A stretch of DNA of 64,000 nt from Porphyra umbilicalis (GCA_002049455.2 KV918874.1:155901-219900); one strand, 5' to 3'; shown: positions 1 to 11,094, counted from the stretch's first letter. A program made the numbers and translations. Notes: generated by a model not told the origin, from the sequence alone.

Positions 1-1
1 G

Positions 2-295
2 GCGGAGCTCGGCTGCTTTGCCGTCCGCCCCGAGTACCGCAAACTCGGCAAGGGCGACGCGCTGCTCGGGTTTATCGAGCGCAAGAGCTACGCCCTCGGC
101 GTGCGGCGGCTGTTCATCCTGTCGACGCAAAGTTTCCACTGGTTTTTGGAGCGGGGCTTTGAGGAGATCTCCGTGGAGAGGGTGCCGGAGAGCAAGCGGG
201 TCAAGGTCGACCGGTCGCGCAAGAGCAAGGTCTACCAAAAGCTGCTGCTCGGCGGGCGCGCCGTCGACGAGCAGGAGCTGTTGAAGCACCTTTGA
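2..295 (+). CDS. N-acetylglutamate synthase, C-terminal GNAT domain (partial)
   Basis: The reading frame is open from the left edge and stops at TGA 293-295, giving about 97 residues of a protein whose N-terminus lies outside the window. It reads as the end of a GNAT acetyltransferase: an acetyl-CoA loop (RKLGKGDALLGFIERKSYA), then RRLFILSTQSFHWFLERGF, then a tail with VPESKR and RKSKVYQKLLL. In this family the combination LFxL(S/T)T, HWFxERGF and RxSKVYxK is characteristic of bacterial/plant-type N-acetylglutamate synthase, which makes N-acetylglutamate for arginine synthesis, in the plastid of plants and algae. The amino-acid-kinase-like domain and any transit peptide should lie upstream. 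Another GNAT enzyme is possible but less likely. Confidence 0.82.
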   Translation, partial: AELGCFAVRPEYRKLGKGDALLGFIERKSYALGVRRLFILSTQSFHWFLERGFEEISVERVPESKRVKVDRSRKSKVYQKLLLGGRAVDEQELLKHL

Positions 296-1212
296 GGGGT
301 TTTAGGTGGGGGGGAGACGGGTGACCATAGGCTCCATGGTCGGCGGTGTTTCTTGAGGAACGAAAACTGGACCCGCGACGTCAAGGTGTGCTGCAACGGA
401 TAGAGATGACCGGTTGGCTTCCCGAACCACCTCTGACAGAAGCGTCAACAGGCCTGTGCGTTTGTTTCCTGGTTGAATGGGTCCGCCACGTGAGAATGCC
501 GCTGGTGAGGGTCTGGGGGGGCATTTGCCAGATGTGATCTCGTTTCGACCGTTGGGGAGGGGCGCCCGCGATCTGGTTGCGCGTCCGCCGTGGGCCACCC
601 ACTCTCCTACAGACGCCGCCTTTCCACCCCAAGAGCGCCGCGAGCGGCACTCGCCGCCAGCCGCGGTGCTCGGCCCGCCGCCTCGCCCCTCCGGAACTGC
701 GGGGTCGGGCGGTGCCACCCCACACCGCTGCGGGACGCGTGTCCGCGGCGACCCCCTCTGGACCAACCGGCAGAGCTCCATGGCCCCCGACGGCTGCCGT
801 GCGGTGCCGCCAGGCGCGCGGGCAGAGGTGCCGGGCGGGGTTGTCCTTCGCGGCGCGCGCCCCCCCCCCCTGCCCCAGGCCCCCTCTCGCAGCAGTGCCC
901 ACACCACCACCCGCGCCCTCGCGTGGACGCTCTGCTGCGCCCGTGCCCGCGTCGCGCCGACACCCCCGATGGACGCACACCCAAGGGCCGGGCGGCTGGG
1001 AGCACGCCGGCGCGGCGCGGCGGGCGGCGCGACCGACGGCGGGGCGAGTGACCGACGGCGCAGGCGGGAACACGCCGCCCCTACCAGCAATGTGCGCCGA
1101 CGGGCGGGGGTGGTCGCGTGTGCCGGGCCAGTCGGCGCGGCCCGCGTGCACCGGCACCGAGTGCGTGGCTGACAGAGCGGCGTCAGCCGCGCCGCACCCC
1201 CGCGCCGCGCCA
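296..1212. other. GC-rich spacer between NAGS and the membrane-protein gene
   Basis: Several frames are open here on both strands, as expected for such GC-rich DNA, but none shows a recognisable domain or a convincing start. It probably holds the NAGS 3' end and the promoter and leader of the next gene. An N-terminal extension of that gene cannot be excluded, because its frame stays open upstream to about 577. Confidence 0.4.
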
Positions 1213-1317
1213 ATGGGGCCCGGCGTCGGGTACTGGTGGCCGCCGGCCTTGGCGCTGCCCGCGGCCGACGCGTCGGCCGTCCGTCTCCCCGGCCACCTCG
1301 GCGGGACGCGCACCCCC

Positions 1318-2586
1318 ATGACGACAAACGACAAGGGCGGCGGCTGGGACGGGTTCCCCCCGTCCCCCACCTCCATCGACGCTGGCGCCCGCGGCGGGGA
1401 GCTCTCCCCCGCGCCCCCGCGCGACGCGCCGGCCCCGCCCCGCCCCCCCCGCGTGCCCCGTGGGGACGTGGTGGCGCGGGCGCTCGGCGTCGGCGCCGCC
1501 CTGGCGTTTGGTGCGGTGATTGCGGCGACGGGGGGGCTCCCACTGGCCTCCCACCCGCCGCCCGCGCTCCGCGCGGCGGCGTTTGACTACCCCTGGGTCG
1601 ACCGCTCGGGCGGCGCCGTCGGCGCCCTCCGCCACTGGTCCGCGTGGCTGCTGTACGGGGCCCACCAGGTGGGGCACTGGGCGCTCGTGTGGGTGGCAAG
1701 CCGGCGGAAAGGGGGGGGGCAGCCGCCGCCGCCCACCGACGCCCACGGTCTCTGCTGGTGGCACGGTGCGACGCTCGCCCACCACGCGGCGTTTTGTGCG
1801 GCGCGCGTCGCCCACACCCGGTGGGTCTCCTACGACGGGCTGGCGCGGGACGTGCACGAGCTCACCTCCCTCGCTGCCGTCGCGGCGCTCCTCGTGTGGG
1901 TGTGGCTCCTCCGCTCCCCGACGCGGGGGGTGTGTGGCGGCGCGCCCCTGCCCCTGCCGGGCGGCCGCCGGGCGGCGGCCGCCCTCCACCGGGCGGCGGT
2001 CGCGACGCACGGCTACTTTTTTTCTTGGGCGGCCGTGTACACCCTCTGGTACCACCCGGCGGTGGCCACCCCCGCCCACGTGACGGGGTTTGTGTACCTC
2101 GCCCTGCTGCTCGTGCAGTCGGGCGTCGCCGGCACGGCCGCGCACGTGGCGGGGGGGTGGGTGACGGCGTTGGAGGTGGGCGTCGCCGTCCACGCGGCCG
2201 CCACCGCTGCCGCCGCGCCCGTGCGGGCGGGGGGGCGCAGCTTGGTGCCGCTCTTTGGGTGGGGCTTTGCAACGACGTTTGTGGCCGTGCACCTGCATGG
2301 GGGGGGGCTGCGCCGGTCGACGCGCGCGGGTGTGACCGCCGCGTACGTGGCGGCGGCGGCGGCGGCGGTCGGCACGGGGTGGGGCGGCACCCGCGCGTAC
2401 CACATTGTGGCCATTGCCGTCGTCGACTATGCCATGTTGGCGGTGCTGGTCGATGTGCTGGGGGGGGGGCGGCGGTGGCGGCGTGGGTGGACGCCTGGCG
2501 GTGCGCGGGGGGGGGCACCGCAGCCCGCGAGGCGCTCGCCGAGGACGGGCCCCGCGGTCGACAACGGTAGTGGCTATTTATGTTGA
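1318..2586 (+). CDS. Multi-pass membrane protein of unknown function
   Basis: An open frame of about 422 residues from ATG 1318; ATG 1213 is an in-frame alternative. I see roughly nine hydrophobic segments, among them LGVGAALAFGAVIAATGG, HWSAWLLYGAHQVGHWALV, LTSLAAVAALLVWVWLL, THGYFFSWAAVYTLWYHP, GFVYLALLLVQSGVAGTAAH and VAIAVVDYAMLAVLVDVL. A histidine-rich conserved-looking core (WYHPxxxTPxHxxGF, then LLVQS and a later H) suggests a real family, but I cannot name it. The C-terminal 40 residues after the G run near 2461 are low complexity and may be out of frame. Membrane location is inferred from hydropathy only. A pure compositional artefact is unlikely given the regular spacing of the segments. 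Confidence 0.6.
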   Translation: MTTNDKGGGWDGFPPSPTSIDAGARGGELSPAPPRDAPAPPRPPRVPRGDVVARALGVGAALAFGAVIAATGGLPLASHPPPALRAAAFDYPWVDRSGGAVGALRHWSAWLLYGAHQVGHWALVWVASRRKGGGQPPPPTDAHGLCWWHGATLAHHAAFCAARVAHTRWVSYDGLARDVHELTSLAAVAALLVWVWLLRSPTRGVCGGAPLPLPGGRRAAAALHRAAVATHGYFFSWAAVYTLWYHPAVATPAHVTGFVYLALLLVQSGVAGTAAHVAGGWVTALEVGVAVHAAATAAAAPVRAGGRSLVPLFGWGFATTFVAVHLHGGGLRRSTRAGVTAAYVAAAAAAVGTGWGGTRAYHIVAIAVVDYAMLAVLVDVLGGGRRWRRGWTPGGARGGAPQPARRSPRTGPAVDNGSGYLC

Positions 2587-3664
2587 GGAGGGGGGATGTT
2601 TGTATCTACCACAAGGTTGGTAGTGAATATGTATCTACCGCACGGTAGTGTTTGGCCCGCACGGCGGGACACATCTGACCTCGTGCCTGTCAGGACGATG
2701 GGGTGCCACAGTACTTTTGCAAGCAAGCAGTCGACGATTTAAGGGCTCGTGACGATTCAGTTTCTCCCGCTTGACTGTGCAGGCTGTAAACGCTCCAGCA
2801 ATGCAGCCCCCTCGTTGGCGTGGGCTCCAGCGCGACCAGGCTGGTGAGCGCCCCCCGACTGGTCCCCCCAGCGGGGCCCTGACGGTGGCCGATTAGCGGC
2901 AACTTGGCGGCGGACGAGGTGCCACGCGCCAGCGCCGCCCAACCGGCCGCGGCCTTCTCCGGAAGTGTTTTCGTGTGGATGGTCACAGCGCGTTGATGAA
3001 ATCTCGTGTCAGGTTCCAAGGTATCTGCAACAAGGCCGAACCGTATTGCTGCTCGACCCCTTTGCGTTCAGAGAGAGATCGAAAATGAGTACATAACTCC
3101 TCTTTGCCCAATCTTTAAGGAGAAGTTCACATCCTTCGAGACATATGTTGCGAGACTCGCCGCAATGATCCCTCGGAGGTCTCGGGGAAGAAGTGGAGCA
3201 AGACCCTGACGGAGGAAAGGATGTGACACCGGCCAGCATTGAGGATACATGCCAAAGATGCATTGAAAGACACGGTCGCTTTATTGTTGCTCGGCGCGGG
3301 CACGGGTGGCAGAGCAGACACGAAATCGATAAGAAAGCCACGGTGTGCTACAGAGTCACGCAGACATGTAGCTAACTGCACACAGCCGCAAACTCTGACA
3401 GAGCTACAGGCCACCGGACAACAGCAAGCTCACCATGTCAGCGACTCGCGGACACCACGCATGCATGTGCGTATGACACAAGTTACTCGACTTCGATGTC
3501 AGCAACACCCATTGGTTTGCAAAGAAACAGAAGCCAAGAAAGAGGAAGCCATCGCACATATGCATGGTAAGGATACATGGGGGACGGGCGAGCGAACACG
3601 AAAAAGAAGTACGTGGTCAGTTCATCCAACCCATCCACCACCCACCCACCGCGCGCGTCACACT

Positions 3665-3687
3665 ATCCACACTGCGCCAGTGTGGAT
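3665..3687. repeat. Short perfect hairpin
   Basis: ATCCACACTG and its exact complement CAGTGTGGAT are separated by three bases. It sits in non-coding DNA and has no T run after it, so there is no reason to call it a terminator. Role unknown. Confidence 0.6.
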
Positions 3688-3827
3688 CCCCACCCAATCG
3701 CCACCACCACTAGTCCAGCGACTGCAAACGTCGTCCGGCCCGTCGTAGAGTGACTCCCCCCCGCCCCCGTGCGAGCTGGAGAGAATGCGTGGGATGGAGG
3801 GGATGCAGATAAGAATACGACAGGAAC

Positions 3828-3980
3828 GAGGGCGGTCGGCAGGAGGGTGGGCGGGGCGATCGAACAGAGGGTGGCCGGGGCTTCCGGCCAGGAGGGTGGG
3901 TGGGGCGGTCGACCAGAGGGTGGGCGGGGCGGTCCGCCAGGAGGGTGGGCCGAGCGGTCGGCCAGGAGAGCGAGCGGGGA
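3828..3980 (+). repeat. G-rich minisatellite with alternating 25/24-bp units
   Basis: About five units of the form AGGAGGGTGGGCGGGGCGGT plus CGACC follow one another. Units of 25 and 24 bp alternate (AGGAGGGTGGG versus AGAGGGTGGG starts), so the array is a 49-bp higher-order repeat. The G clusters are spaced so that G-quadruplex folding is possible. It is not part of any convincing gene. Confidence 0.65.
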
Positions 3981-5428
3981 TGTTGGCAGCACTTGTGCAC
4001 TTGGGCGGCAGCCAGGAGCGGGGCTGGGGGCAGCATGGCAGTCACCTGCACACATGCCGAGGGCGCGCATTGGCGCCGCCCAGCACTTCGAATTATTTTT
4101 AATCGCCCCGCTATCCCCAAGCACAAGGCTTGACGTTTTCCAGCCCGCTGGTTGGCTGCCCGGTTGACCGGGGGCGCATCCTGGGTCCCCATTGGTAGCA
4201 GACTATCATGCCAACAGGTACTGAACAAAGTCTGGCTGACACAAGCTACGACGGTGAGGCGTCCGAGCAGAGGTCTCCATGTGCCCGCAAGAATGCATAC
4301 TGTGTACGCCAAGTCTGCCTTGAACTGGGTGTGAAGGGTGCCGTTTGATCGCGCAAGGAGGACCTGCCCCATGACCCTGCCAGAGCTCTGCACGGCAATG
4401 CCAGCAGCCGTCCCACTCTAGCGACACCGTTTGCGCCCCCATCCTCCCCGACCCCCTCGGCATGTATGTGCAGCCCCCCTCGCCCCCCCCCCCCCTGCCA
4501 GCAGGAGAAAGGAGTGGGAGAGGACAGGAAAGGAGGCAAGCACAAGTGTCCGTGGTTGGGCGGTGCCCGCAGCTATTGGGAGTAGACGAGTACGCACATG
4601 GGTAGGGGTGACCAGGTGGGTGGGGTAAGAAGGTCTCTGGGGGTGTCAGAAAGCCTTCTCAGACAGAGCCTTTTAGAGATCGACACAGCGACATTTGCGA
4701 GGATGGTGTCACGAGGTTTGCTGCATGGAAAAACATTTCTCTCACGACCTCTCACGGTTCGCATATATTTTAAGTTCTCCGTGACCCAATTTGACAACGT
4801 GCTGTGGTCGGATGGCGCCGCCCCAAACGCGCCGCCACGACACGCCGCCATCGGCGGCGGCTCGCCAACCTGGCGCCAGCTGAAGGGGCGGGGCGGCCAC
4901 GCGTGTGCCCCGGCCTCGCGCACACGGTTTCGGTCGGTCCCTCCCCCCCCCTGCCGCGGGCGTGCCACGCCCCCCCCCGGGCACGCCTCCTCGCCGAGAG
5001 CGCGGGCCGACACCCTGTTTTTTCTTTCTTGTCCTTGTCCCCGCCGCGCGCGTGCGCTGCTGCACCGCCCCTGTGGCGCCTTGCGGGCGCGTATCGCCGC
5101 CGCCGCGCGCGCGTGGCGCCGGGCGGGGGGGGGAGGGTGTCCGCGCGGGCGCCCTCAGCGGCACGCGCCCCGTGCGTTTTCCGGCGGGGTGTGTGCCGCA
5201 CGCGCGGCGCGCGTGCCATACGGGCCGTCCTCGCAAGCCGCCGGCGCTGAGGAGGTGGTCGGCTGGGGGCCACGCGGTCGGCCACGTCGGGCCGCAGACG
5301 CCCCCACCGACCGCGGCGCTCTTTCTTGTTTTTTTTTTTCCAACGACGGTGGCGCGTGCCGAAGCGGCGCCGCCGGCCGCCGGGGGAAGCGGGGGAGAGG
5401 GTGGCGGCGACGCTGCGCACCCTTCACG

Positions 5429-7385
5429 ATGGTTAAGGACCATCTTGCAGAGCTGACCGCGGGGCTCTCACCGGTACGTTGGGGGGGCGGCGCCTGGGCG
5501 GCGGCGGCGAGGCGCCGTCGCCGGTCGTGTGGCTGTTTTTGTTTGGGGGGGGGGAGGGGAGCTTGTGGCGGTCGTGCGTGTCGAGCGGGGCGCCAGGTGC
5601 AGGCGCAGGGGGGGAGGTTGATGACGGTGGCCGCGGGCGGTTTTTCAACCGTGCAGATGCTGGGGATGGCGACGACGGGGATGGAGCGCGCGGGGCTGCC
5701 GGCGATGGGAGCGGCGCTGTTTGGTTGCCGGGCGTTGTGGGGCTGGCCGCCGTGTAGCAGAGTGTGGCTCCCGACGCGCGGCGTCGTGTTGCAGGTCCAA
5801 AGGGACCTTGCCCGACATCTCTACCCGGTGTTGGACTCTGGAGACGCCGGTCGCTGACGTTGCGCGTTGCGGTGTGTCTTGCGTGTATTGGCATTGGCGC
5901 TGGCCGTTTCTGGTTGCTGTTTGTAGGAGCCCGATGTAGAGATGGGCAATGGCGGCGGCGCGGCCGCTGCCGGAGCGGGGCCCGGCTTTGAGAAGTTCCG
6001 TCGGGAGGTACGCTTTTGTTTTTTTTGAGACCGTGAAGGGCCCCGTAGCCGACGCGGGCGGGGGGCCGGGTCTATGTGGAAGGAGGTGGGTGTGGTGCAC
6101 GCCGTTTGGGTCGCGTGTGGGGCGTGGGCGGGTGGTTGGCGGCGCCGGTGGGTGTGGCCGTCGGCCTTTGCTCGTCGGGGTGGTGTGGCGTCGCCACGGG
6201 CTACTGTGCGTCGCGCGGCCGCCGCAGGCGGCGTCGAGGTATCCGTGGCCCTAGCCGGTTGTGGATGTGGCACTCGTGTCGACAGGGGTGGAGCGAGCCC
6301 CACGGGTGGGCGCGTGTAGCGACCCGGTGGGTCCATCGTGCTGGGCCTTCGTTCCACGGGAGACTGACCAGACCTTTTGTTTTGAACTCATCGCATGTGC
6401 CGGCGCGGTCTCCCTTGCCCACAATGTCATTCCCGACCGCGTTTGTCCCGCCCCGACGCAGATTGACGCGATGGACAAGGCGGTCGTCTGGGTCGCCGAC
6501 CGAACAACGTCGGTCGACAATGGGGAGGTCGCCGCTCCGGCCGTCCCCGACCTCCTCAACACGTGCAAAGACAAGCTGGCGGCCGTCCGCCGCCGCCTCG
6601 ATCGGGTGGCCAAGGAAAACCGCGCGTTTGCGGCGGCCAACCCCAACGCGACGGGCGAATCCAAGCTCCGCGTCAACACCCACACGGGCCTCGTCCAGCG
6701 CTTCATCACCACCGCCGGCGCCCTGCAGTCAACGTCGTCGACGCACGCGGCGACGGCGTCCACGTCGGTCACGTCTTCGCTCCGCGCGCTCGCGCCCGGC
6801 GCCGCCGAAGCCGACGTGCAGGCGGCGCTCGGCCCCGGCCGCGGCGCCGACGAGGCCGTCGACCGCCTCGTCTCGACGGCCGACGCGGCGCGGCGGGTGG
6901 AGCTCCGGGGCCAAGTGGAGGACCTCCGCGCGCGCAACGCGGATATCGGCAAACTGGCGGGGAGCCTCGCGGAGCTCCACGCCATGTTTGTCGACATGGG
7001 GCTCCTTGTCAACCAGCAGACGGAGCTCCTCAACAGCATTGAGGCCAATGTGGAAAAGACCAAGGTCGAAACCGTCAAGGCGAACGAGGAGCTCGTGTCG
7101 GCGCGCGCCTACCAAAAGAAGAAGCGGAAGAAGATTGTGTGTGTGGTTATCCTCGTCCTCGCCATCCTCGCCGCCGTGCTCATCCCGCTGTTGATTACGC
7201 AGCTGCCAAAGTGGACGGCGAGCGTGCAGGAGGCGGCGACGGAGGTGTCGGAAGCGTTTACGGGGGGTGGGGGGTCCCCGTCCCCGTCGCCAACACCGGC
7301 GCCAGCGTCGAGTCGCCGCTTTGGCGACGCCGTCGTGCGGGGGCGCCGCTTGTTGCCGGTCGACCCGCAGCTCCCGACTGTGTAG
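5429..7385 (+). CDS. Syntaxin-type Qa-SNARE, three exons
   Basis: Membrane-fusion SNARE. Exons read as 5429-5473 (starts MVKDHLAELTAGLSP), 5927-6007 (ends GFEKFRRE) and 6462-7385, all phase 0. Introns begin GTACGT and GTACGC and end TTTGTAG and GACGCAG. The protein is about 349 residues. Residues 1-170 match the Habc region pattern, and the SNARE helix contains ELHAMFVDMGLLVNQQTELL with the zero-layer glutamine at about Q228. A KKKRKK stretch precedes one membrane anchor (about 267-287). Unusually, about 62 residues follow the anchor (Gly/Ser/Pro-rich, then basic), whereas syntaxins normally end within a few residues. The single-exon reading from the ATG at 6471 would lose the typical N-terminus. 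Which compartment it serves cannot be told from sequence. Confidence 0.85.
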
Positions 7386-7622
7386 GGGGTGGAGGGACCA
7401 CCGCGTGAGCGTTTGGGACCTGTGTTGTACTCTGTTGCGCGTTAAAGTGTGTCTGGCTCACTGGATGGCCTGGTCTTTTCGCCTGGCAGCGTGCTGCGTT
7501 GTCCGGCGACCGTGCGTGCTTGCTCGCAAGTGTGCCCGACCCCAGTTTGTTGCTCGCCGTTAACCCTAGTAGGTAGAAGTAAATGGCCGCCCCGCGGCTC
7601 CCAAGCGTGCGCGTTCGTGCCC

Positions 7623-8818
7623 TCAACCCCCCGCCGCGACCCCCCCCGCGTCCCCCAGAAGCGGCACGGTGCGGGGCACCCACCCCCGCTCGACCTCCCC
7701 CCCCCCTGCCCCCCCCGCGCCGACTCGCTCGGCCGGCGGGGCCCACTCGCGCTCCACGTCCGCCCGCCCGTCGGCGGCGGCCCAGGCGCGCCACCCCCCC
7801 GCAAGGGCGACCACCTCCCCCACCACGACCAGCACCGGGCTGCGGAGGCCGGCGGCGCCGACGCGCTTGGACAGCCCGCCGAGCACCCCCCACACGACCC
7901 GCTCGCCCGGCGTGCAGCCGCGCTCCACGGCCACGGCTGGGACCCCCCCCCCCACCCCCCCGCCCGCAGCCGCCCGATCGCCTCTGAGAGCGTCGCGAGG
8001 CCCATGTAGACGACGAGGGTGGTCCCCCCCCACCCGCCCTCCCCCCCCTCCCCGCCGCCGAGGTCCCCCCAGTCGGGCAACACGGCCCCCCCCACCCCCC
8101 CCGCCGCCGCGTGGCCCGACACAAACCGCACGCTCCCCGCCACGCCGCGGGCGGTTAGGGGAAAGCCGAGCGACGCGGCCACCCCCGACGCGGCCGTCAC
8201 GCCCGGCACCGTCGTGGCGGGCGTCGGGTGGAGGGCGCCCGCCTCTTCGGCGACGCGGCCATAGACGCCCGGGTCCCCGCCCTTGAGGCGCACGACGACG
8301 CCGCCGCCCGCCGCCGCGTCGACGAGCGCCGCGTTAATGTCGGTCTGCGGCGTGTGCGCGCCGGGGCGTTTGCCGACGGGGATGAGCGTCGCGTCGGGGG
8401 GGGCGAGGCACAGGATGCCGGCCGGCAGCAGGCGGTCATAGAGGACGACGCGCGCCGCGCCGAGCAGCCGCACCGCGCCGAGGGTGAGGAGCGACGGGTC
8501 GCCGGGGCCCGCGCCGACGAGGTACACGCCGGGGGGGGGGGGGGGGTGGGGAGGAGCGCCCCGAGGGCGGGCGCGAGGCGCGCCCAGTCGCCGCCGTCGG
8601 CGGGGGGAGGGGCGGGCGCCAGTGGCGCCACGACGCTGTCGGGGGGGAGGGGGGGGGGTCGAGGGAGCAGGTGGGGGGGGGGGGGGGGGGACGCGGCGGG
8701 TGGCTGGCGGCCGCCACCGCCGCGCCACGGGCGGCCGCAGGGCACGGCCGCGGCGGCCGGCGACCGGCAGGGGGCCGGCGGGGGCGGGGACAATGGGAGC
8801 CGCAAACGCGGTTGTCAT
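7623..8818 (-). CDS. Uroporphyrinogen-III C-methyltransferase (siroheme pathway), frame interrupted
   Basis: SAM-dependent enzyme that methylates uroporphyrinogen III to precorrin-2, the branch to siroheme for nitrite and sulfite reductases. Start ATG at 8818; the first ~45 residues (MTTAFAAPIVPAPAGPLPVA, then arginine-rich) look like a plastid transit peptide. Family motifs are clear: VYLVGAGPGDPSLLTLGAVR, PVGKRPGAHTPQTDIN, VVRLKGGDPGVYGR, TTVPGVTAASGVAASLGFPL and VVYMGLATL. At the G run near 7930-7957 the good frame ends; the family C-terminus (VPAVAVERGCTPGERVVWG, SPVLVVVGEVVALAG) continues in a second frame to TGA 7623. Either the run length is wrong in the assembly or the gene is frameshifted. 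The gene is convergent with the syntaxin gene. Confidence 0.83.
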
Positions 8819-9747
8819 GGTGCCGGGGCGGATGGCCACAAGGCCCGCGTTGTCGGCGCGTCGGTGGTTGCCGCCCCAGTCGTCCCGCGACAGGCGGCAG
8901 TGGGGTTGGCAGTGGACGCGGCCGCCGGGGGGAGGTGCCACACTGGGCGACGGCGACGACGGTGTTCTTGACGGAGCAGCGCAGGGGGGGGCCCGTGGAG
9001 GCCAGTCGACAGAACCGGCGGCCCGTAGGCGGTGTGTCGCGACCTGGGTGGGGAAGCGGGGTCGTCGACGCCCGACCTGCGCCGGCGCGCTGGGGGGGGC
9101 GTGCAGCGCCTCGACGCTCTAGCCGGCCCGTCTGTTCGAAGACGCGCCGCCTGTCGGGAGGAGTCGCGCAACCACGAGCTGGCAGTGGCCGCTGTGGAAC
9201 CCACCGTCGCAGATTGCCGACAAATTTGCCTGATGAGACTCGTCAGCAGCAGTCGTGGCCACGGCGCTCACTAAGAATTGTAGGATCAGCGGAATCCTAC
9301 GCTGCCTCACACGGACAAGTCCTGACGAGCGGCCCGATGTAAATTTCGGCTGAGTGCTAAATACGACACATAATTTCCATCTTGGGGAGCGGTCGTGCGA
9401 TTGCCATTGGTCTGTCGTCCAGGTTGCAGCCGAGCTCTACCAGCCGCCCGCCAAACCCCTTGAGGTGCTACATCCGAGGGATGCGAGATTGGATGCCCAC
9501 ACCCCCACCTCACCGGCGGGGGGCTCCACACACCCGCTCGGTGCGCATCTCTCCCGAGGCCCCGCCGCCCGCATCGCGCCCCGCGTCCCCGCCATCGCCT
9601 CGGGTGGGTGCTGCACGACGCGACCGGTGGGACGCCCGTCGCCGCCGTTGTGGGTTTCCCTCAACCACCCAACCCAGCTCGACGCTTTCTCCCCCCTTCC
9701 CCTCCCCCCCCACCGTGTTTCGCTCTCCCGGAATCTCCCCCTGCGCG
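8819..9747. other. Divergent promoter region between methyltransferase and HCF136 genes
   Basis: A 0.93-kb spacer between two divergently transcribed plastid-protein genes. The part from about 9200 to 9420 is less GC-rich (TAAATACGACACATAATTTC near 9358), consistent with promoter DNA. The HCF136 frame stays open upstream of its ATG but encodes only low-complexity peptide. No gene seen. Confidence 0.4.
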
Positions 9748-11094
9748 ATGGCGTTTGTCAACAGCGTGCCGCTGCGGCTGTCGGCCTCGTCCACGTCTGC
9801 CTTTACGTGCGGGCGCCATGGCGCGGCGACGACGCCGCTGAGCCGCGCCCCCGTGCGGGCCCCGCCCTCGCCCGTCGCCCGGGTCGTCCCCCGGATGAGC
9901 TCCGCCCCCACCGACGTGCCCGCCAATGACGACACGCCGCTCGTCGGCAGGACGGCGGACGCGGTCATCCCCCCCGGCACCGTCCCCCGCCGCGAGATGC
10001 TCGCCGCCCTGACCGCAGCTGTGGCGGCGACGGCTGCGGCGGCGGGTACGGGCGGTGTGCCCGCCGCTTCGGCGGCGCCGTCGGTGATGACCAAGCCGTC
10101 GTGGGAGCAGGTGCCCCTGACCGCCGACTCGACGCTCTTTGACATGTCCTTCTCCCCCACGGACCCCAAGCACGGGTGGCTCGTCGGCTCCCGCGGGACG
10201 GTGCTCGAGACGAATGACGGGGGGGACTCGTGGAAGGCGCGGGCGTTTCAGAACCTCGACGCGGACGATGAGATCAACTACCGCTTTGAGGTCGTCACCT
10301 TTCGCGGGGACGAGGGGTGGGTGATTGGCAAGCCGTCGCTGCTGATCCACACCCGCGACGGGGGTGTGTCGTGGGAGCGCGTGCCGCTGTCGCCCAAGCT
10401 CCCGGGCGACCCCGTGTTGATTACGGCGCTCGACAAGGAGGCGGCTGAGATGACGACGACCGCGGGCGCGGTGTACCTGACGGAGAATGGCGGCCGCAAC
10501 TGGAAGGCGCTGGTCAAGGAGACGATTGACGCCACCCTCAACCGCACCATCTCGTCGGGCGTGTCGGGCGCGTCCTACTACACGGGCACCATCATCTCTG
10601 TGTTGCGCGACGCGCAGGGCTCGTATTTGGCCGTCTCGTCGCGGGGCAACTTTTTCCTGACCTGGTCGCCGGGGCAGGACTTTTGGGTGCCCCACGGGCG
10701 GGACTCGTCCCGGCGCATCCAGGCGATGGGCTTTGTCAGGGACGATGTCAACCAAGGCCTGTGGATGTCCACGCGCGGTGGGGGCCTGCAGACGACCGCC
10801 TCGGGTCCGGACCTGACCGCCTCGGAGACGCTGCCGTTTAACAAGGCGGATGTCAAGAGCGGCGGCTATGGCATCTTGGATGTGTCGTACCGCCCGGGCA
10901 CCAACGAGGTGTGGGCGGCGCTCGGCGGCGGCGCGCTGTACGTGAGCAAGGACGGCGGCAAGTCGTTCAAGCCGGACAAGTCGGTCGGCAAGGTGGGGAC
11001 CAACCTGTACAAGATCAAGTTCTTCTCCAAAGACGTTGCGTTTGCGCTCGGCGCGTCGGGCGTGCTCCTGCGCTACAACCCACAGCCCGTTTGA
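9748..11094 (+). CDS. HCF136: Photosystem II assembly/stability factor HCF136 (Ycf48)
   Basis: Lumenal beta-propeller that binds newly made D1 and assists photosystem II assembly and repair. The 448-residue frame starts at ATG 9748 with a bipartite leader: a Ser/Ala/Arg-rich stromal transit region, then a twin-arginine segment (VPRREMLAALTAAVAATAAA) ending near AASA, as expected for thylakoid-lumen import. The mature part shows the repeated propeller pattern, e.g. GWLVGSRGTVLETNDGGDSW, GWVIGKPSLLIHTRDGGVSW and GAVYLTENGGRNWKAL, then STRGGGLQTT and VSKDGGKSF. Length and the ending (GASGVLLRY) fit the family. No frame problem is seen. The upstream in-frame extension to 9382 is probably untranslated. 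Confidence 0.93.
   Translation: MAFVNSVPLRLSASSTSAFTCGRHGAATTPLSRAPVRAPPSPVARVVPRMSSAPTDVPANDDTPLVGRTADAVIPPGTVPRREMLAALTAAVAATAAAAGTGGVPAASAAPSVMTKPSWEQVPLTADSTLFDMSFSPTDPKHGWLVGSRGTVLETNDGGDSWKARAFQNLDADDEINYRFEVVTFRGDEGWVIGKPSLLIHTRDGGVSWERVPLSPKLPGDPVLITALDKEAAEMTTTAGAVYLTENGGRNWKALVKETIDATLNRTISSGVSGASYYTGTIISVLRDAQGSYLAVSSRGNFFLTWSPGQDFWVPHGRDSSRRIQAMGFVRDDVNQGLWMSTRGGGLQTTASGPDLTASETLPFNKADVKSGGYGILDVSYRPGTNEVWAALGGGALYVSKDGGKSFKPDKSVGKVGTNLYKIKFFSKDVAFALGASGVLLRYNPQPV

Larger units (their letters stand above)
2587..5428. other. Lower-GC spacer and syntaxin upstream region
   Basis: From 2590 to about 4800 the base composition drops and no frame carries a recognisable protein. The start (2600-2650) has alternating GGTAG and CTACC words around the end of the preceding gene. 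It also contains a hairpin and a tandem repeat listed separately, and an A+T-rich stretch (GCATATATTTTAAG near 4759) that could be a distant promoter element. From 4800 to 5428 the sequence is again very GC-rich with two T-rich tracts (near 5018 and 5321) and probably includes the syntaxin promoter and leader. Confidence 0.4.

Noticed and set aside
302-1699. 465-codon minus-strand open frame
   Set aside because: Arg/Pro/Gly-rich shadow of GC-rich spacer and of the plus-strand membrane-protein gene; no domain.
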